From Saxibacter everestensis (GTDB lineage Bacteria > Actinomycetota > Actinomycetes > Actinomycetales > Brevibacteriaceae), in NCBI RefSeq assembly GCF_025787225.1, contig NZ_CP090958.1, positions 1,517,856 through 1,581,855 of the forward strand: a DNA stretch of 64,000 nucleotides. Reading direction: 5' to 3'. A program made the position numbers and the translations under genes. Under the pieces are notes generated by a model. The model saw nothing but the letters and a program-made list of their open reading frames with translations, had not been told where the DNA came from and did no database searches. Below are positions 8,220 to 17,128 of this stretch, one piece after another. Each line of letters begins with the position of its first letter. The first letter of the stretch is position 1.

Positions 8220-9653
8220 TTAGCGGGACCGGAGTCGCTTACGGGGCATGGCCGCGATCGCAAATCCGGCGAGTGCGACGCAGGTACTCAGGATGAGGCC
8301 CGGCCTGAACTCGTCGAGAAGCTGCACCGCGGTGGCGTCCACTGTATGCGATCCCGTCGAGATCAGCGCCGTCGTCACCGCGAGAACGAGGGCGGCGCCG
8401 ACCTGCGAACTGCTCTGCACCAGTCCGGCAGCGAGGCCCTGTTCGCTGTCGGCAATTCCGGTCGTGGCCTGGACCTGAATCGACGGGAAACCGAGGCCGA
8501 AACCGGCGCCGAGCAGCAGAACCGACGGCAGGATGTCCAGCAGGTAGTTGGGCGTTGTTCCCACTCGGAGGAACAGCAAATACCCCAGCGAGAGTGCGCC
8601 TAGTGCCACCAGGATCAGGGTCGAGGAGCCGAACCGGTCGATCAGTCGATCGGCGAACGGGGCGCTGAGCACCACAACCATCCCGGCCGGGAGCAATGCG
8701 AGCGCCATGCTGAGCGGGGTCCAGCCGAGCACCGACTGCAGATAGATCGTCAGGATGAATTGGAAGCTGATGTAGGAGCCGAACAGAGCGATGGCGCTGA
8801 GGTTGGCCCGGGCAACGAAGCCTTCGCGGACGATGCCGAATCGGATCAGCGGATGCCGCACCCGCAGTTCGATGAGCGTAAACGCGGTGAGCAGGAGACC
8901 GGACAGGATGAGGCCGATCACGGTCCGTAGCGATCCCCATCCGACGTCGGGGGCCGAGACCACAGTGAAAACGAGACCGAGCATCCCCAGAGCGAGGGTG
9001 AGTGCTCCCCAGATGTCGTGACCGCCTTCGAGGGCGCGCTTGTCCCGCGGCACGAAGTACAGGCCCAAGATGATAGCGGCGATCGCGAAGGGTGCGGAGA
9101 AGAGGAATGTCCAGCGCCAGCTCAACGACGTCATGAGTCCACCGACGATGAGGCCGAGCGAGAAGCCACTCGCGGCGAATGTGGTGAAGATCGAAATTGC
9201 CTTATTGCGGGAAGGGCCCTCGGCGAAGTTGGTGGTGATCAACGAGAACGCCGTCGGTGCGGTAAAGGCTGCGGCGACCCCCTTGATGAACCGTGAGGCA
9301 ATGAGCACGGCGGGATCATCGACGAGGCCGCCGACGATGGATGCGGCGGCAAATACGCCGAGGGCGATCAGCAGGATCTTGCGCCGGCCGAAGAGATCGG
9401 CCAGTCGGCCACCGAGTAGAAGGAGGCTGCCATAACCCAGAACGTAGGCGGAGACGATCCACTGCAGGGATCCGGTCTCCAGCCCGAGCTCGGTGCCGAT
9501 CGAGGGGAGTGCCACGCCCACCATGGAGACGTCTAGCCCGTCGAGGGCGATGACGATGCAGACCACTAGGAGGAGAAGCCAGCTCTTACGGGACCAGCGG
9601 TCGTATCCGGATACGACCGGCGCCGGGCGAGGGGAGATGTCGATGTTCGTCAT
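8220..9653 (-). CDS. DHA2 (14-TMS) MFS drug exporter
   Basis: 477 aa, about 14 hydrophobic segments. Motif A is GGRLADLFGRRK after helix 2, helix 1 carries IALDGLDVSMVGVALPSI (the D1-type motif of EmrB/QacA proteins), and a motif C-like run (FSLGLIVGG) lies in helix 5. It is divergent from a MarR gene, the usual layout for a repressor and its efflux target. No ribosome site precedes the ATG, while a TATATAT box sits about ten bases upstream, so a leaderless transcript is possible. A 14-bp palindrome (CGTATCCGGATACG, 9602-9615) falls within codons 13-18. Drug specificity cannot be predicted. Confidence 0.85.
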   Translation of the reverse strand: MTNIDISPRPAPVVSGYDRWSRKSWLLLLVVCIVIALDGLDVSMVGVALPSIGTELGLETGSLQWIVSAYVLGYGSLLLLGGRLADLFGRRKILLIALGVFAAASIVGGLVDDPAVLIASRFIKGVAAAFTAPTAFSLITTNFAEGPSRNKAISIFTTFAASGFSLGLIVGGLMTSLSWRWTFLFSAPFAIAAIILGLYFVPRDKRALEGGHDIWGALTLALGMLGLVFTVVSAPDVGWGSLRTVIGLILSGLLLTAFTLIELRVRHPLIRFGIVREGFVARANLSAIALFGSYISFQFILTIYLQSVLGWTPLSMALALLPAGMVVVLSAPFADRLIDRFGSSTLILVALGALSLGYLLFLRVGTTPNYLLDILPSVLLLGAGFGLGFPSIQVQATTGIADSEQGLAAGLVQSSSQVGAALVLAVTTALISTGSHTVDATAVQLLDEFRPGLILSTCVALAGFAIAAMPRKRLRSR

Positions 9654-9666
9654 GACACGAATATAT

Positions 9667-9678
9667 ATGACGCGTCAT
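9667..9678. promoter_or_regulatory. 12-bp palindrome in the MFS/MarR intergenic region
   Basis: ATGACGCGTCAT is a perfect dyad 14 bases upstream of the MFS start, next to a TATATAT run that could be the MFS -10 box. Position and symmetry fit a MarR operator. Confidence 0.5.
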
Positions 9679-9736
9679 TAAACGAGCAAGCATGTAATGA
9701 AGACGCATAACAGTCCGCTGCATAAATCTGTACGAA

Positions 9737-9748
9737 CGAGTACACTCG
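9737..9748. promoter_or_regulatory. Inverted repeat just upstream of marR-type gene
   Basis: CGAGT and ACTCG are separated by AC, ending five bases before the MarR start codon. It could be a second operator for autoregulation. The sequence is unlike the 9667 palindrome, so only one of the two may be the true site. Confidence 0.35.
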
Positions 9749-9753
9749 ACGGT

Positions 9754-10125
9754 ATGAGCAGGCCGACCGACGTAGTGGAACAGTGGCGCGGACTCCAAGG
9801 TTCGTATCTGTCTACAGCTGCCGCACTGGACCACGTGCTCGGTGAGAACTTCGAACTTGGGCTCAGTGAGTTCGAGATCCTGGACCTGATTGCCGAAAAC
9901 AACGCCGATGAGTGCAGGATGCGAGCGCTCGTCGATCTGACGCCAATGACGCAGAGCGCGTTGTCGCGCATCGTTGACAGATTGCAGAAGGCCGGGCTGG
10001 TCGAGCGCAAGGAATGCGACCTGGACCGCCGCTCGATGTTTGTCAGCCTTACCGCGCAGGGCACTTCGCTGCATGCCCGCGCCCGGGAAGTGTATAGGAG
10101 CACGCTTGCGGCTGAACTCGGTTAA
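9754..10125 (+). CDS. MarR family transcriptional regulator
   Basis: 123 aa from the ATG at 9754; the longer frame begins in the divergent promoter region. The winged helix is clear: LSEFEILDLIAEN, then MRALVDLTPMTQSALSRIVDRLQKAGLVERKECDLDRR, where the DR motif of the wing lies near residue 90. It probably represses the divergent DHA2 exporter and itself. The protein is slightly short for MarR, which typically runs to about 140 aa. Confidence 0.85.
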   Translation: MSRPTDVVEQWRGLQGSYLSTAAALDHVLGENFELGLSEFEILDLIAENNADECRMRALVDLTPMTQSALSRIVDRLQKAGLVERKECDLDRRSMFVSLTAQGTSLHARAREVYRSTLAAELG

Positions 10126-10225
10126 TCCGAGGAGACATCCGGGTTGCCTTACTCCTGACCCTTGCCGTTCGGCCCGGCGTGGTCCAGACTGACGACTGTC
10201 AGCTCCGCCGCCGAGAGGACCAACC

Positions 10226-10702
10226 ATGCAAAAGATCACGCCCTGCCTCTGGTTCGATGACCAGGCCGAGGAAGCAGCAACGTTTTACGTTTCGCTCTTC
10301 AAAAACTCCAGGATCCTCAACACGTCCTATTACGGCGAAGGCAGTGGACGGCCCGCCGGTTCGGTTCTGACGGTTGACTTCGAGCTGGAGGGCGTGGAGC
10401 ATCAGGCGCTCAACGGCGGCCCGGCTTTTCAGTTCACCGAGGCGATCTCCTTGTCGGTCAGCACCGAATCGCAGGAAGAGACCGACGAGCTGTGGGAGAA
10501 ATTGACGTCCGACGGTGGAGCGCCGTCAATGTGCGGCTGGCTGAAGGACAGATTCGGCCTATCATGGCAGATTGTCCCTTCGGTGCTTGGGGAACTGCTG
10601 ACTGACCCGGATCCGGAGAAAGCCAACCGCGTGTTGCAGGCGATGCTGGGCATGCGCAAGATAGAGATCGCGGAGCTGCAGCGAGCCTACGACGGTCAGT
10701 GA
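10226..10702 (+). CDS. VOC family protein, PhnB-like
   Basis: 158 aa, preceded by a GAGAGGA ribosome site. It starts ITPCLWFDDQAEEAATFYVSLF, has FQFTEAISLSV in mid-protein and ends with GLSWQIVP followed by LLTDPDPEKA, the canonical layout of PhnB-like 3-demethylubiquinone methyltransferase-type VOC folds. The family is common in actinobacteria and generally lacks proven activity. First of a tight three-gene run (gaps of 4 and 3 bases) with the flavodoxin-like and DUF5996 genes. Confidence 0.85.
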   Translation: MQKITPCLWFDDQAEEAATFYVSLFKNSRILNTSYYGEGSGRPAGSVLTVDFELEGVEHQALNGGPAFQFTEAISLSVSTESQEETDELWEKLTSDGGAPSMCGWLKDRFGLSWQIVPSVLGELLTDPDPEKANRVLQAMLGMRKIEIAELQRAYDGQ

Positions 10703-10706
10703 AGCC

Positions 10707-11438
10707 GTGAGCAGCCAGACATCCGCTTCCGATGTACCGCAGTTTTCCGGCTTGCGAGCGCTGTTCATCAACACCACCTTGAAGAAGTCGCCAGAGCGCA
10801 GTAACACCGACGAGCTGATCGGATTCAGCAGCGAGATCATGAGAAGGCGTGGTGTCGACGTCGACACCCTGCGGGCGATTGACCATGACATCGCAACTGG
10901 CGTCTGGCCGGACATGACCGAACATGGCTGGCAGGCCGACGAGTGGCCCTCGTTGTTTCGCCGCGTGCTGGCGGCAGACATCCTTGTGCTGTGCGGACCG
11001 ATCTGGCTTGGCGACAACAGTTCGGTCATGAAGCGGGTGATCGAACGGCTGTACGGCTGTTCCAGCCTGCTCAACGATTCCGGGCAGTACGCCTATTACG
11101 GTCGGGTGGGTGGCTGTCTGATCACCGGTAATGAGGATGGGATCAAGCACTGCGCGATGAACGTGCTCTACAGCCTGCAGCACCTCGGTTATACGGTCCC
11201 GCCGCAGGCCGACGCCGGCTGGGTGGGCGAGGCAGGGCCGGGTCCTTCCTATGGCGATCCTGGATCGGGTGGACCGGAGAACGACTTCACGAATCGGAAT
11301 ACGACGTTCATGACCTTCAACCTGATGCATATCGCGCGAATCCTTGCGAATGCCGGGGGAGTACCGGCTTACGGGAACCAGCGAAGCGCATGGGATGCCG
11401 GCTGCCGGCCGGAATTCGACAACCCTGACCACCGGTGA
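10707..11438 (+). CDS. Flavodoxin-like / NADPH-dependent FMN reductase family protein
   Basis: 243 aa from a GTG four bases after the previous stop. The opening LRALFINTTLKKSPERSNTDEL matches the FMN-phosphate loop of the NAD(P)H-quinone reductase/flavodoxin fold, and ADILVLCGPIWLGDNSSVMKRVIER is the second flavin-binding strand and helix. YYGRVGGCLITGNEDG gives the third strand. The electron partner is unknown. Operon with the PhnB-like and DUF5996 genes. Confidence 0.75.
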   Translation: MSSQTSASDVPQFSGLRALFINTTLKKSPERSNTDELIGFSSEIMRRRGVDVDTLRAIDHDIATGVWPDMTEHGWQADEWPSLFRRVLAADILVLCGPIWLGDNSSVMKRVIERLYGCSSLLNDSGQYAYYGRVGGCLITGNEDGIKHCAMNVLYSLQHLGYTVPPQADAGWVGEAGPGPSYGDPGSGGPENDFTNRNTTFMTFNLMHIARILANAGGVPAYGNQRSAWDAGCRPEFDNPDHR

Positions 11439-11441
11439 GGC

Positions 11442-12425
11442 ATGGAAGGCGCGAAGATGGCGGAGCAGAGCAAGCAACCGGCGCAATCCTGGCCCAGCCT
11501 TCGGGTCGATGACTGGACGGCAACGCGGGAAACCCTGCACATGTGGACCCAGATCGTCGGAAAGATCCGGATGGCACACGCACCCTTGCTCAACCACTGG
11601 TGGCAAGTGACTCTTTACGTGACGCCACGAGGGCTGACCACGTCGACAGTGCCGTGCGGTAATCGGGTTTTCGATATCGAATTCGACTTCTGCCAGCACA
11701 ACTTACAGATCCGGGTCAGCGACGGCTCGGCACGTCAGATCGACCTCGAACCGAAGTCGGTAGCCACCTTCTATCAGCAGGTCATGCAGGCACTCGATGA
11801 GCTCGGCATCGATTGCCGGATTCAGGCGGGGCCGAACGAGGTGGATCCGGCTGTCCCGTTTGCCGAGGACACCGGGCACGCGTCGTACGACGCCGAAGCC
11901 GTTCACCTGTTCTGGCGGCAGCTGGTTCAGGCCGATCGGGTGCTACACGAGTTCCGCTCGCACTTCTCGGGCAAGGTCAGCCCCGTGCACTTCTTCTGGG
12001 GAGCGATGGACCTGGCCTGTACCCGATTCTCCGGTCGAAGTGCGCCGACGCACCCTGGCGGCGCCCCCAACTGCGGCGACTGGGTGATGGTGGAGGGATA
12101 CTCCCACGAGCTGAGCAGTTTCGGCTTCTGGCCGGGCGGGGGAGACGAAGGCGCCTTCTATGCCTATGCGTATCCCGAGCCGGACGGATTCGCGGAACAT
12201 CCTGTCCGGCCGAATGCGGCGTTCTACAGTTCTGAGAACGGCCAGTTTCTGCTGCCGTATGAGGCTGTTCGTACAGCAAACGATCCCGATCGGACGCTGC
12301 TCGACTTCCTGCATGACAGCTATCAGGCCGCGGCCATGCATGGCGGGTGGGACCGGAGCACGCTCGAAGCCGATCCGAGCCGGTGGAACCACCGTCGCAG
12401 CAATATCGCTGTCCCTGGTAGCTGA
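11442..12425 (+). CDS. DUF5996 family protein
   Basis: 327 aa, with a GGTGAGG ribosome site before the ATG; a second in-frame ATG lies 15 bases on. The sequence WPSLRVDDWTATRETLHMWTQIVGKIRM is the family opening, and HNLQIRVSDG, VHFFWGAMDLACTRFSGR and SHELSSFGFWPGGG are the conserved blocks. No function is established. It is the last gene of the three-gene operon and ends before a strong hairpin. Confidence 0.8.
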   Translation: MEGAKMAEQSKQPAQSWPSLRVDDWTATRETLHMWTQIVGKIRMAHAPLLNHWWQVTLYVTPRGLTTSTVPCGNRVFDIEFDFCQHNLQIRVSDGSARQIDLEPKSVATFYQQVMQALDELGIDCRIQAGPNEVDPAVPFAEDTGHASYDAEAVHLFWRQLVQADRVLHEFRSHFSGKVSPVHFFWGAMDLACTRFSGRSAPTHPGGAPNCGDWVMVEGYSHELSSFGFWPGGGDEGAFYAYAYPEPDGFAEHPVRPNAAFYSSENGQFLLPYEAVRTANDPDRTLLDFLHDSYQAAAMHGGWDRSTLEADPSRWNHRRSNIAVPGS

Positions 12426-12451
12426 GGATTAGCCGCCAAGGAGCGTGACTC

Positions 12452-12487
12452 GGTCGGCCGGGCGCCTGTGACCGCGCCCGGCCGACC
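12452..12487. terminator. Strong bidirectional terminator hairpin
   Basis: A perfect 14-bp stem, GGTCGGCCGGGCGC (12452-12465) with GCGCCCGGCCGACC (12474-12487), closes an 8-base loop between the convergent DUF5996 and MFS genes. Confidence 0.8.
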
Positions 12488-12492
12488 CCCGC

Positions 12493-14007
12493 CTAGCCGC
12501 CGTGCGTTGCCGGCTCGGTCTCCGGCTTCCGGACGAAGAACGCCGCCACTACTGACAGAAGCGAGATCGCCGCACCGACGAGGAACGCCATCCGGACGCC
12601 ACCTGCCGCTGCGGCGGCGGGAGCGGAGCCCGCGGCGGTCAGGGCCGCGGTGCGCGATGCCATCAGGGTAATGAACAGCGCGGTGCCGGCCGCTGCGGCA
12701 ACCTGCTGCACCGTGCCGACGATGGCGCTGCCGTGCGAGTACAGGTCCGGCGTCAGCGAACCCAATCCCGAGGTGAACAGCGGGGTGAAGAGCAACGCCA
12801 GCCCGAGGCTGAGCAAAATGTGCGCGGCCAGGATCGCGAACGGCGAGGTGGATTCGGTCACCATGGTCAGCAGCCACAGGACACTGCTCACGATGATGGT
12901 GCCGGGCACCAGAAGAACCCGCGGACCAACCTTGTCGTACAAACGTCCGACAAATGGCGCCGCAAGTCCCATCAGCAGGCCGCCGGGCAACATCAGGAGG
13001 CCGGTGTAGAACGCGTCCAGCCGAATGACGTTCTGCAGATAGATCGGCAGCACAATGATTGTGCCGAAGAGGGCCATCATGCTGGTGGTCATCATCAGAA
13101 TGGCGATCGTGAACGTGCGGATCCGGAAAGTGCGCAGGTCAAGCAGCGCTCGGTCTGAGCGCTGCAGCTTGATCTGCCTGGTGATGAATGCGGTCATAGT
13201 GATTGCGCTGACCACGAGGGAGATCACCATCGGCGCGACGCTGTTTCCCGCAGCACCCTCGCCGGCCTGGCTCAGCCCATAGACGAGCCCGCCGAAGGCG
13301 AAGGCCGACAGGACGACCGACAGGCCGTCGATCGGCACCCGCTTCGGTTCGGAGACGTTCTCCACCCGGCGCATGCCGTATAGCAGCATGGCGACGGCAA
13401 TCGGCAACACGAGGCCGAACATCCACCGCCACGAACCCACACTGAGAATAATCCCGGAAATGGTTGGGCCGATCGCCGGTGCGACCGCGATCACGATGCT
13501 GATATTTCCCATTACCTTGCCGCGCCTGGCGGCAGGGACGAGCAACAGTACGGTCGTCATCAGCAGGGGCATCATGATGGCGGTGCCGGTGGCCTGGATT
13601 ATCCGCCCGACCAGCAACATAACGAATCCCGGCGCAAGGAAGGCGGTCAGCGTGCCGACGCTGAACAGGGTCATCGCCGCGGTGAACATCGGCCTGGTGT
13701 TGATCCGCTGGATCAGGAAGCCCGTGATCGGGATGACGATCGCCATCGTCAGCATGAATGCCGTCGATAGCCATTGAGCTGTCGACGCAGAGACCGCGAG
13801 GTCGTTCATCAGGTGGGGGAGCGCGACACTGAGGATCGTCTCGTTCAGGATGACGACGAATGCCGCCGCAAGGAGCAGGTAGATGACCTTGCGGTTCCTG
13901 ATGTCGAGGCTGGCGGCCTGGGCGCTGCTTGCTGCCGAATCGACGTCGGCGGTTGGCTTTTCGGTCGTGTCGAGGTCTGGGGACGAGCTATTTGACGCGC
14001 TGGTCAC
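12493..14007 (-). CDS. DHA2 MFS exporter, Lmr/Mdr type
   Basis: 504 aa with a hydrophilic Ser/Ala-rich N-terminal tail of about 38 residues, then about 14 membrane segments. Helix 1 has FVVILNETILSVALPHLM, the motif seen in LmrB/FarB-like lincomycin/multidrug pumps, and the helix 5 region has VAPAIGPTISGIIL (motif C). Motif A is degenerate (GFLIQRINTRPMF). The 270 bases upstream (14008-14277) hold no gene and must contain divergent promoters for this pump and the methyltransferase. No regulator is adjacent. Confidence 0.85.
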   Translation of the reverse strand: MTSASNSSSPDLDTTEKPTADVDSAASSAQAASLDIRNRKVIYLLLAAAFVVILNETILSVALPHLMNDLAVSASTAQWLSTAFMLTMAIVIPITGFLIQRINTRPMFTAAMTLFSVGTLTAFLAPGFVMLLVGRIIQATGTAIMMPLLMTTVLLLVPAARRGKVMGNISIVIAVAPAIGPTISGIILSVGSWRWMFGLVLPIAVAMLLYGMRRVENVSEPKRVPIDGLSVVLSAFAFGGLVYGLSQAGEGAAGNSVAPMVISLVVSAITMTAFITRQIKLQRSDRALLDLRTFRIRTFTIAILMMTTSMMALFGTIIVLPIYLQNVIRLDAFYTGLLMLPGGLLMGLAAPFVGRLYDKVGPRVLLVPGTIIVSSVLWLLTMVTESTSPFAILAAHILLSLGLALLFTPLFTSGLGSLTPDLYSHGSAIVGTVQQVAAAAGTALFITLMASRTAALTAAGSAPAAAAAGGVRMAFLVGAAISLLSVVAAFFVRKPETEPATHGG

Positions 14008-14277
14008 GGTTATCCTGTTCGATCAGTTCGCGCGGGCAACAAACGTCGGCCGCGACTTGGGGGGACAAAGAATGCGGTGGTCTGCGTGAACAATGGCCAG
14101 GCAACAAGTTTGGGAACTTCCGGGCGTGAACAAATCCAGCGAACACCGACAGGTATAAGTCGAACACAACCGGGTTGTATTCCGCTATCGAATTTTCTGC
14201 TGGCAGACAGCCTGTCGGCGCCGTCTTAATTGGTCGCCGTGGCGATTTCGCGCAGCTTGGGTAGGGCATGATGAATC

Positions 14278-14943
14278 ATGACTAACGACCAGTGGACATC
14301 TGTCGATTCTTACCTTGCCGATCTCCTTGTGTCGGAGGATTCGATCCTGGTCGCCGTGCATGACGCCAACGCCGCAGCAGGGTTGCCCTCCATCGACGTG
14401 TCGCCGGTTCAGGGCAAGTTTCTGATGCTGCTTGCGCAGATCAGCGGTGCGAGGTCCGTGCTGGAGATTGGCACGCTTGGTGGCTACAGCACGATCTGGC
14501 TGGCAAGAGGCACTCCTGTCGATAGCAGGATCGTGACACTGGAGGCTGAGCCGAAGCATGCCGAGATCGCGCGATCGAACTTCGGGCACGCAGGCCTTGC
14601 CGACCGGATCGAGATTCGGATCGGGCCGGCGCTTGAGACACTTCCACAGCTTGCTCAGGAGGGCGCCGGTCCGTTCGACCTGGTGTTCATCGATGCAGAC
14701 AAGCGCAACAACCCGCACTACCTGGAGTGGGCGATGAAGCTCACCCGGCCGGGGAGCATCATCGTCTGTGACAACATCGTCCGCGACGGACAGGTGGCTG
14801 ATCAGGGGACGTCGGACCCTGACGTGCGCGGGGTGCGCCGCTTCCTTGAAATGACCGCGGAGGACGAACGACTGGATGCGACCGCGGTGCAAACGGTGGG
14901 CTCCAAGGGCTGGGACGGCTTTTCAATCGCGCGGGTTCGCTAG
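14278..14943 (+). CDS. SAM-dependent O-methyltransferase (COG4122 type)
   Basis: 221 aa. SAM-binding motif I is VLEIGTLGGYSTIWLA (about residues 61-76), motif II includes VTLEAEPKHAEIARSNF, and FDLVFIDADKRNNPHYLEWA carries the metal/catalytic aspartate of the caffeoyl-CoA O-methyltransferase-like family; IIVCDNIVRDG follows. Small cytosolic catechol-type methyltransferases of this kind act on varied phenolics. It stands alone, divergent from the MFS pump. Confidence 0.88.
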   Translation: MTNDQWTSVDSYLADLLVSEDSILVAVHDANAAAGLPSIDVSPVQGKFLMLLAQISGARSVLEIGTLGGYSTIWLARGTPVDSRIVTLEAEPKHAEIARSNFGHAGLADRIEIRIGPALETLPQLAQEGAGPFDLVFIDADKRNNPHYLEWAMKLTRPGSIIVCDNIVRDGQVADQGTSDPDVRGVRRFLEMTAEDERLDATAVQTVGSKGWDGFSIARVR

Positions 14944-14965
14944 CTACACGAGATCTTCCTGGCAG

Positions 14966-15376
14966 CTAGTCGAGTACGGCGGTCGCCTCGACCTCGACGA
15001 GCACGTCGGGTTCGAAGAGAAACTCGACCCCGATGAGCGATGCAGGTGGTAGCGGCCTGGGAATCTCAAGCTCGTCGGCGACGCGCTCGATACCTGCCAT
15101 GAAGTCACCGATCTGCTCAGGACCCCATCGTGTGACGTAGAACGTTAGGCGCACGACGTCGGCGAAGCTCGCACCCGCGCTGCAAAGCCCGATCGCGGTG
15201 TTGCGAAGTGCCTGTGCGACCTGACCGGCGAGGTCACCTGTGGCGATGGGTTTCGCCGCGGCATCGCGCGAGATCTGACCCGTCACATGCACCTGGCGAG
15301 TGCCGGAACCGATCGCGACGTGGTGGTAGGGGACAGGCTGCATCATGCCTTCGGGTGTCAACAGCTGAACGGCCAT
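14966..15376 (-). CDS. RidA family protein
   Basis: 136 aa from the ATG at 15376. It has the YjgF/YER057c/UK114 layout: an N-terminal strand, VHVTGQIS, GDLAGQVAQALRNTAIGL, ADVVRLTFYVTRW, and PPASLIGVEFLFEPDVLVEVEATAV at the end. The catalytic arginine of true RidA (in a CR(V/A)xV context) is replaced here around GVEFLFEP, so imine deaminase activity is doubtful. It is divergent from the HxlR gene and probably its target. Confidence 0.8.
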   Translation of the reverse strand: MAVQLLTPEGMMQPVPYHHVAIGSGTRQVHVTGQISRDAAAKPIATGDLAGQVAQALRNTAIGLCSAGASFADVVRLTFYVTRWGPEQIGDFMAGIERVADELEIPRPLPPASLIGVEFLFEPDVLVEVEATAVLD

Positions 15377-15403
15377 GGGTATCTCCGATTGTTTTGTGTT
15401 TGA

Positions 15404-15432
15404 TTGGTACCTCATTGCTACCTGGTTACCAA
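15404..15432. promoter_or_regulatory. Inverted repeat between ridA-like and hxlR-type genes
   Basis: TTGGTA (15404-15409) and TACCAA (15427-15432) form an inverted repeat with 17 bases between, and GGTACC and GGTTACC words lie inside. It sits between the two divergent starts and is a plausible HxlR operator. Confidence 0.45.
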
Positions 15433-15458
15433 AGGGCACTTCAACGAGACTAGGTAGC

Positions 15459-15833
15459 GTGACCGAAACCAACCGGCCCGCAATCGACGGCCTTGAGATA
15501 GACGCGCCACACCGTGACCTGCTCGACCAGGTACTCGATAAGTGGCCGTTGCAGGTGCTCGACCGTCTCTGTGAGCAGCCCTCGCGGTTCAATGAGTTGC
15601 GACGCGCCATCCCTGCAGTGACACAGAAGTCGCTTACGGCGACGCTTCGGCGACTGGAGCGTAACTGTGTCGTCGACCGAGTCATCACAAGCTCACGTCC
15701 CATCGCCGTCGAGTACCGCATCACGTCTCTTGGAAAGACACTCCGCGGGCCAATCGATGAACTCTTGCAGTGGACCGCCATGCACATGCCCGATGTCGAG
15801 CGCGCACGAGCAAAGTTCGACGACGAAGCATGA
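15459..15833 (+). CDS. HxlR family (DUF24) transcriptional regulator
   Basis: 124 aa from the GTG at 15459; the longer frame from 15375 would run through the operator region. The winged helix reads LLDQVLDKWPLQVLDRLCEQPSRFNELRRAIPAVTQKSLTATLRRLERNCVVDRV, the HxlR signature, and the C-terminal helix begins LQWTAMHMPD. The N-terminal redox cysteine of YodB/HypR is absent, so sensing by thiol oxidation is unlikely. Probably controls the divergent RidA-type gene. Confidence 0.85.
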   Translation: MTETNRPAIDGLEIDAPHRDLLDQVLDKWPLQVLDRLCEQPSRFNELRRAIPAVTQKSLTATLRRLERNCVVDRVITSSRPIAVEYRITSLGKTLRGPIDELLQWTAMHMPDVERARAKFDDEA

Positions 15834-16022
15834 CTGGTTTAATCCGGAGGCCGCGATAATCGTTGGCGGTCGCAACCGACCAACGCATCACTTGCTTTGT
15901 TCGCGCGCAGCGGTGAGCTTCGACTGCCATCTACTTGGGGCATGATGCCGCACCGGCCGCCCCTCTGGCGGCTCCGGATGAGGCCACCAGTCGTTGTCGG
16001 TGGGAGGCCCTACTGTCGAATC

Positions 16023-16565
16023 ATGACGGATCAAATTTCTTTGAAGCCCTGGACAGGTGACGACATGCCGGTGCTCGAACGGAGTAATACGCCAGAGATG
16101 ACAACGTTTCTCGGAGGTCCGGAAACGGGGGAGCAGCTACTGAAACGCCAAGCAAATTTTCTCCGCCTCTGGGAGGACGGCGAAGCGCGTATGTTTACGG
16201 TCAACGCCGCATCAGAGGAGATTCCGGTCGGATCGGTGGGTTACTGGAAGACGAAGTGGGCAGACGCGGAGGTGTACGAAGCCGGATGGAGCGTTGCGAC
16301 CGCATACCAGGGGCGAGGCTTCGCTTCCATGGCACTGGCAGCTTGCCTTCAGCACGCAGCGACGTATGGCGACCGCGAGCAAGTTGTTGCATTTCCCCGC
16401 ATCGACAACCGGGCATCGAATTCGCTCTGCAAATCTGTCGGTTTCTGCTTCCGCGGCGAGGAGGACTTCGAGTATCCGAAGGGGAATCCGATCAGGGTGA
16501 ATGCATGGTTGTACGACTTGTCGTCGCTACGGATCGGTCGAGCTGACGTCTCAATCGTCCGGTAA
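16023..16565 (+). CDS. GNAT family N-acetyltransferase (RimJ/RimL type)
   Basis: 180 aa from the ATG at 16023. ISLKPWTGDDMPVLERSN opens the fold; VYEAGWSVATAYQGRGFASMALAACL holds the acetyl-CoA loop (QGRGFA) and RIDNRASNSLCKSVGFCFRGEED is the C-terminal block typical of RimJ/RimL-like acetyltransferases. Substrate unknown. The gene and its next two neighbours have somewhat lower GC than the surroundings. Confidence 0.8.
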   Translation: MTDQISLKPWTGDDMPVLERSNTPEMTTFLGGPETGEQLLKRQANFLRLWEDGEARMFTVNAASEEIPVGSVGYWKTKWADAEVYEAGWSVATAYQGRGFASMALAACLQHAATYGDREQVVAFPRIDNRASNSLCKSVGFCFRGEEDFEYPKGNPIRVNAWLYDLSSLRIGRADVSIVR

Positions 16566-16666
16566 CGGTTCCTTACGTTGCTTGGCGGTGATCGAAGGAA
16601 GTCGTGAGCTTCCGGCCGCTCCAGCCATGCCGGGCATGGCTTCAAATGGTCTGCCTGGTGGATGGC

Positions 16667-17077
16667 TTAAGCAGATTTGGCCGCCCCGAAGGCTGCAAGC
16701 GAGCGGCCGATCAATAGCACGATCGCTACCGCCATCATGACCAGCGGTGTGGCGATAATAATCCCGATCATGAATAGTCCTGTGCTGTCAGCTGCGGACC
16801 ACCACAGAAACAGCGTAATCATCGTAGACACGATCGCGATCGCCATCAGCAAAAAATAGTGTCCTGTCGTGCGCGGTGCAAAGCCGCCGGCGATCAAGCA
16901 TCCGAGAGCTACTGTCGCGAACCAGAGCACGTGCATGGTGTTGCTCGTGTTGCCATTACTCCACGATACCCACGCTATCCATGCCACGACTGGGCTGAAT
17001 AGCACCAGTCCATACGCGAGGGCGGCGCGCACGGTCGACCTGGCCTGAGCGTCCGCTTCACCCTGTCCCGAACTCAT
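16667..17077 (-). CDS. Small four-helix membrane protein, unknown
   Basis: 136 aa. After a polar start (SSGQGEADAQARST) there are four hydrophobic segments (about residues 20-40, 48-66, 73-93 and 98-125). No family is recognised. A TACACT box 12 bases upstream of the ATG could be its -10. It stands alone between two GNAT genes. Confidence 0.55.
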   Translation of the reverse strand: MSSGQGEADAQARSTVRAALAYGLVLFSPVVAWIAWVSWSNGNTSNTMHVLWFATVALGCLIAGGFAPRTTGHYFLLMAIAIVSTMITLFLWWSAADSTGLFMIGIIIATPLVMMAVAIVLLIGRSLAAFGAAKSA

Positions 17078-17128
17078 GCGCTCAGTGTAGACCGACGTAG
17101 AACGGTCCTACGCGTGTAAGTCGACTTC

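Noticed and set aside
10458-11699. 413-codon minus-strand frame
   Set aside because: It lies across the PhnB-like, flavodoxin-like and DUF5996 genes, which have clear families; its own product shows no fold and is a third-position shadow.
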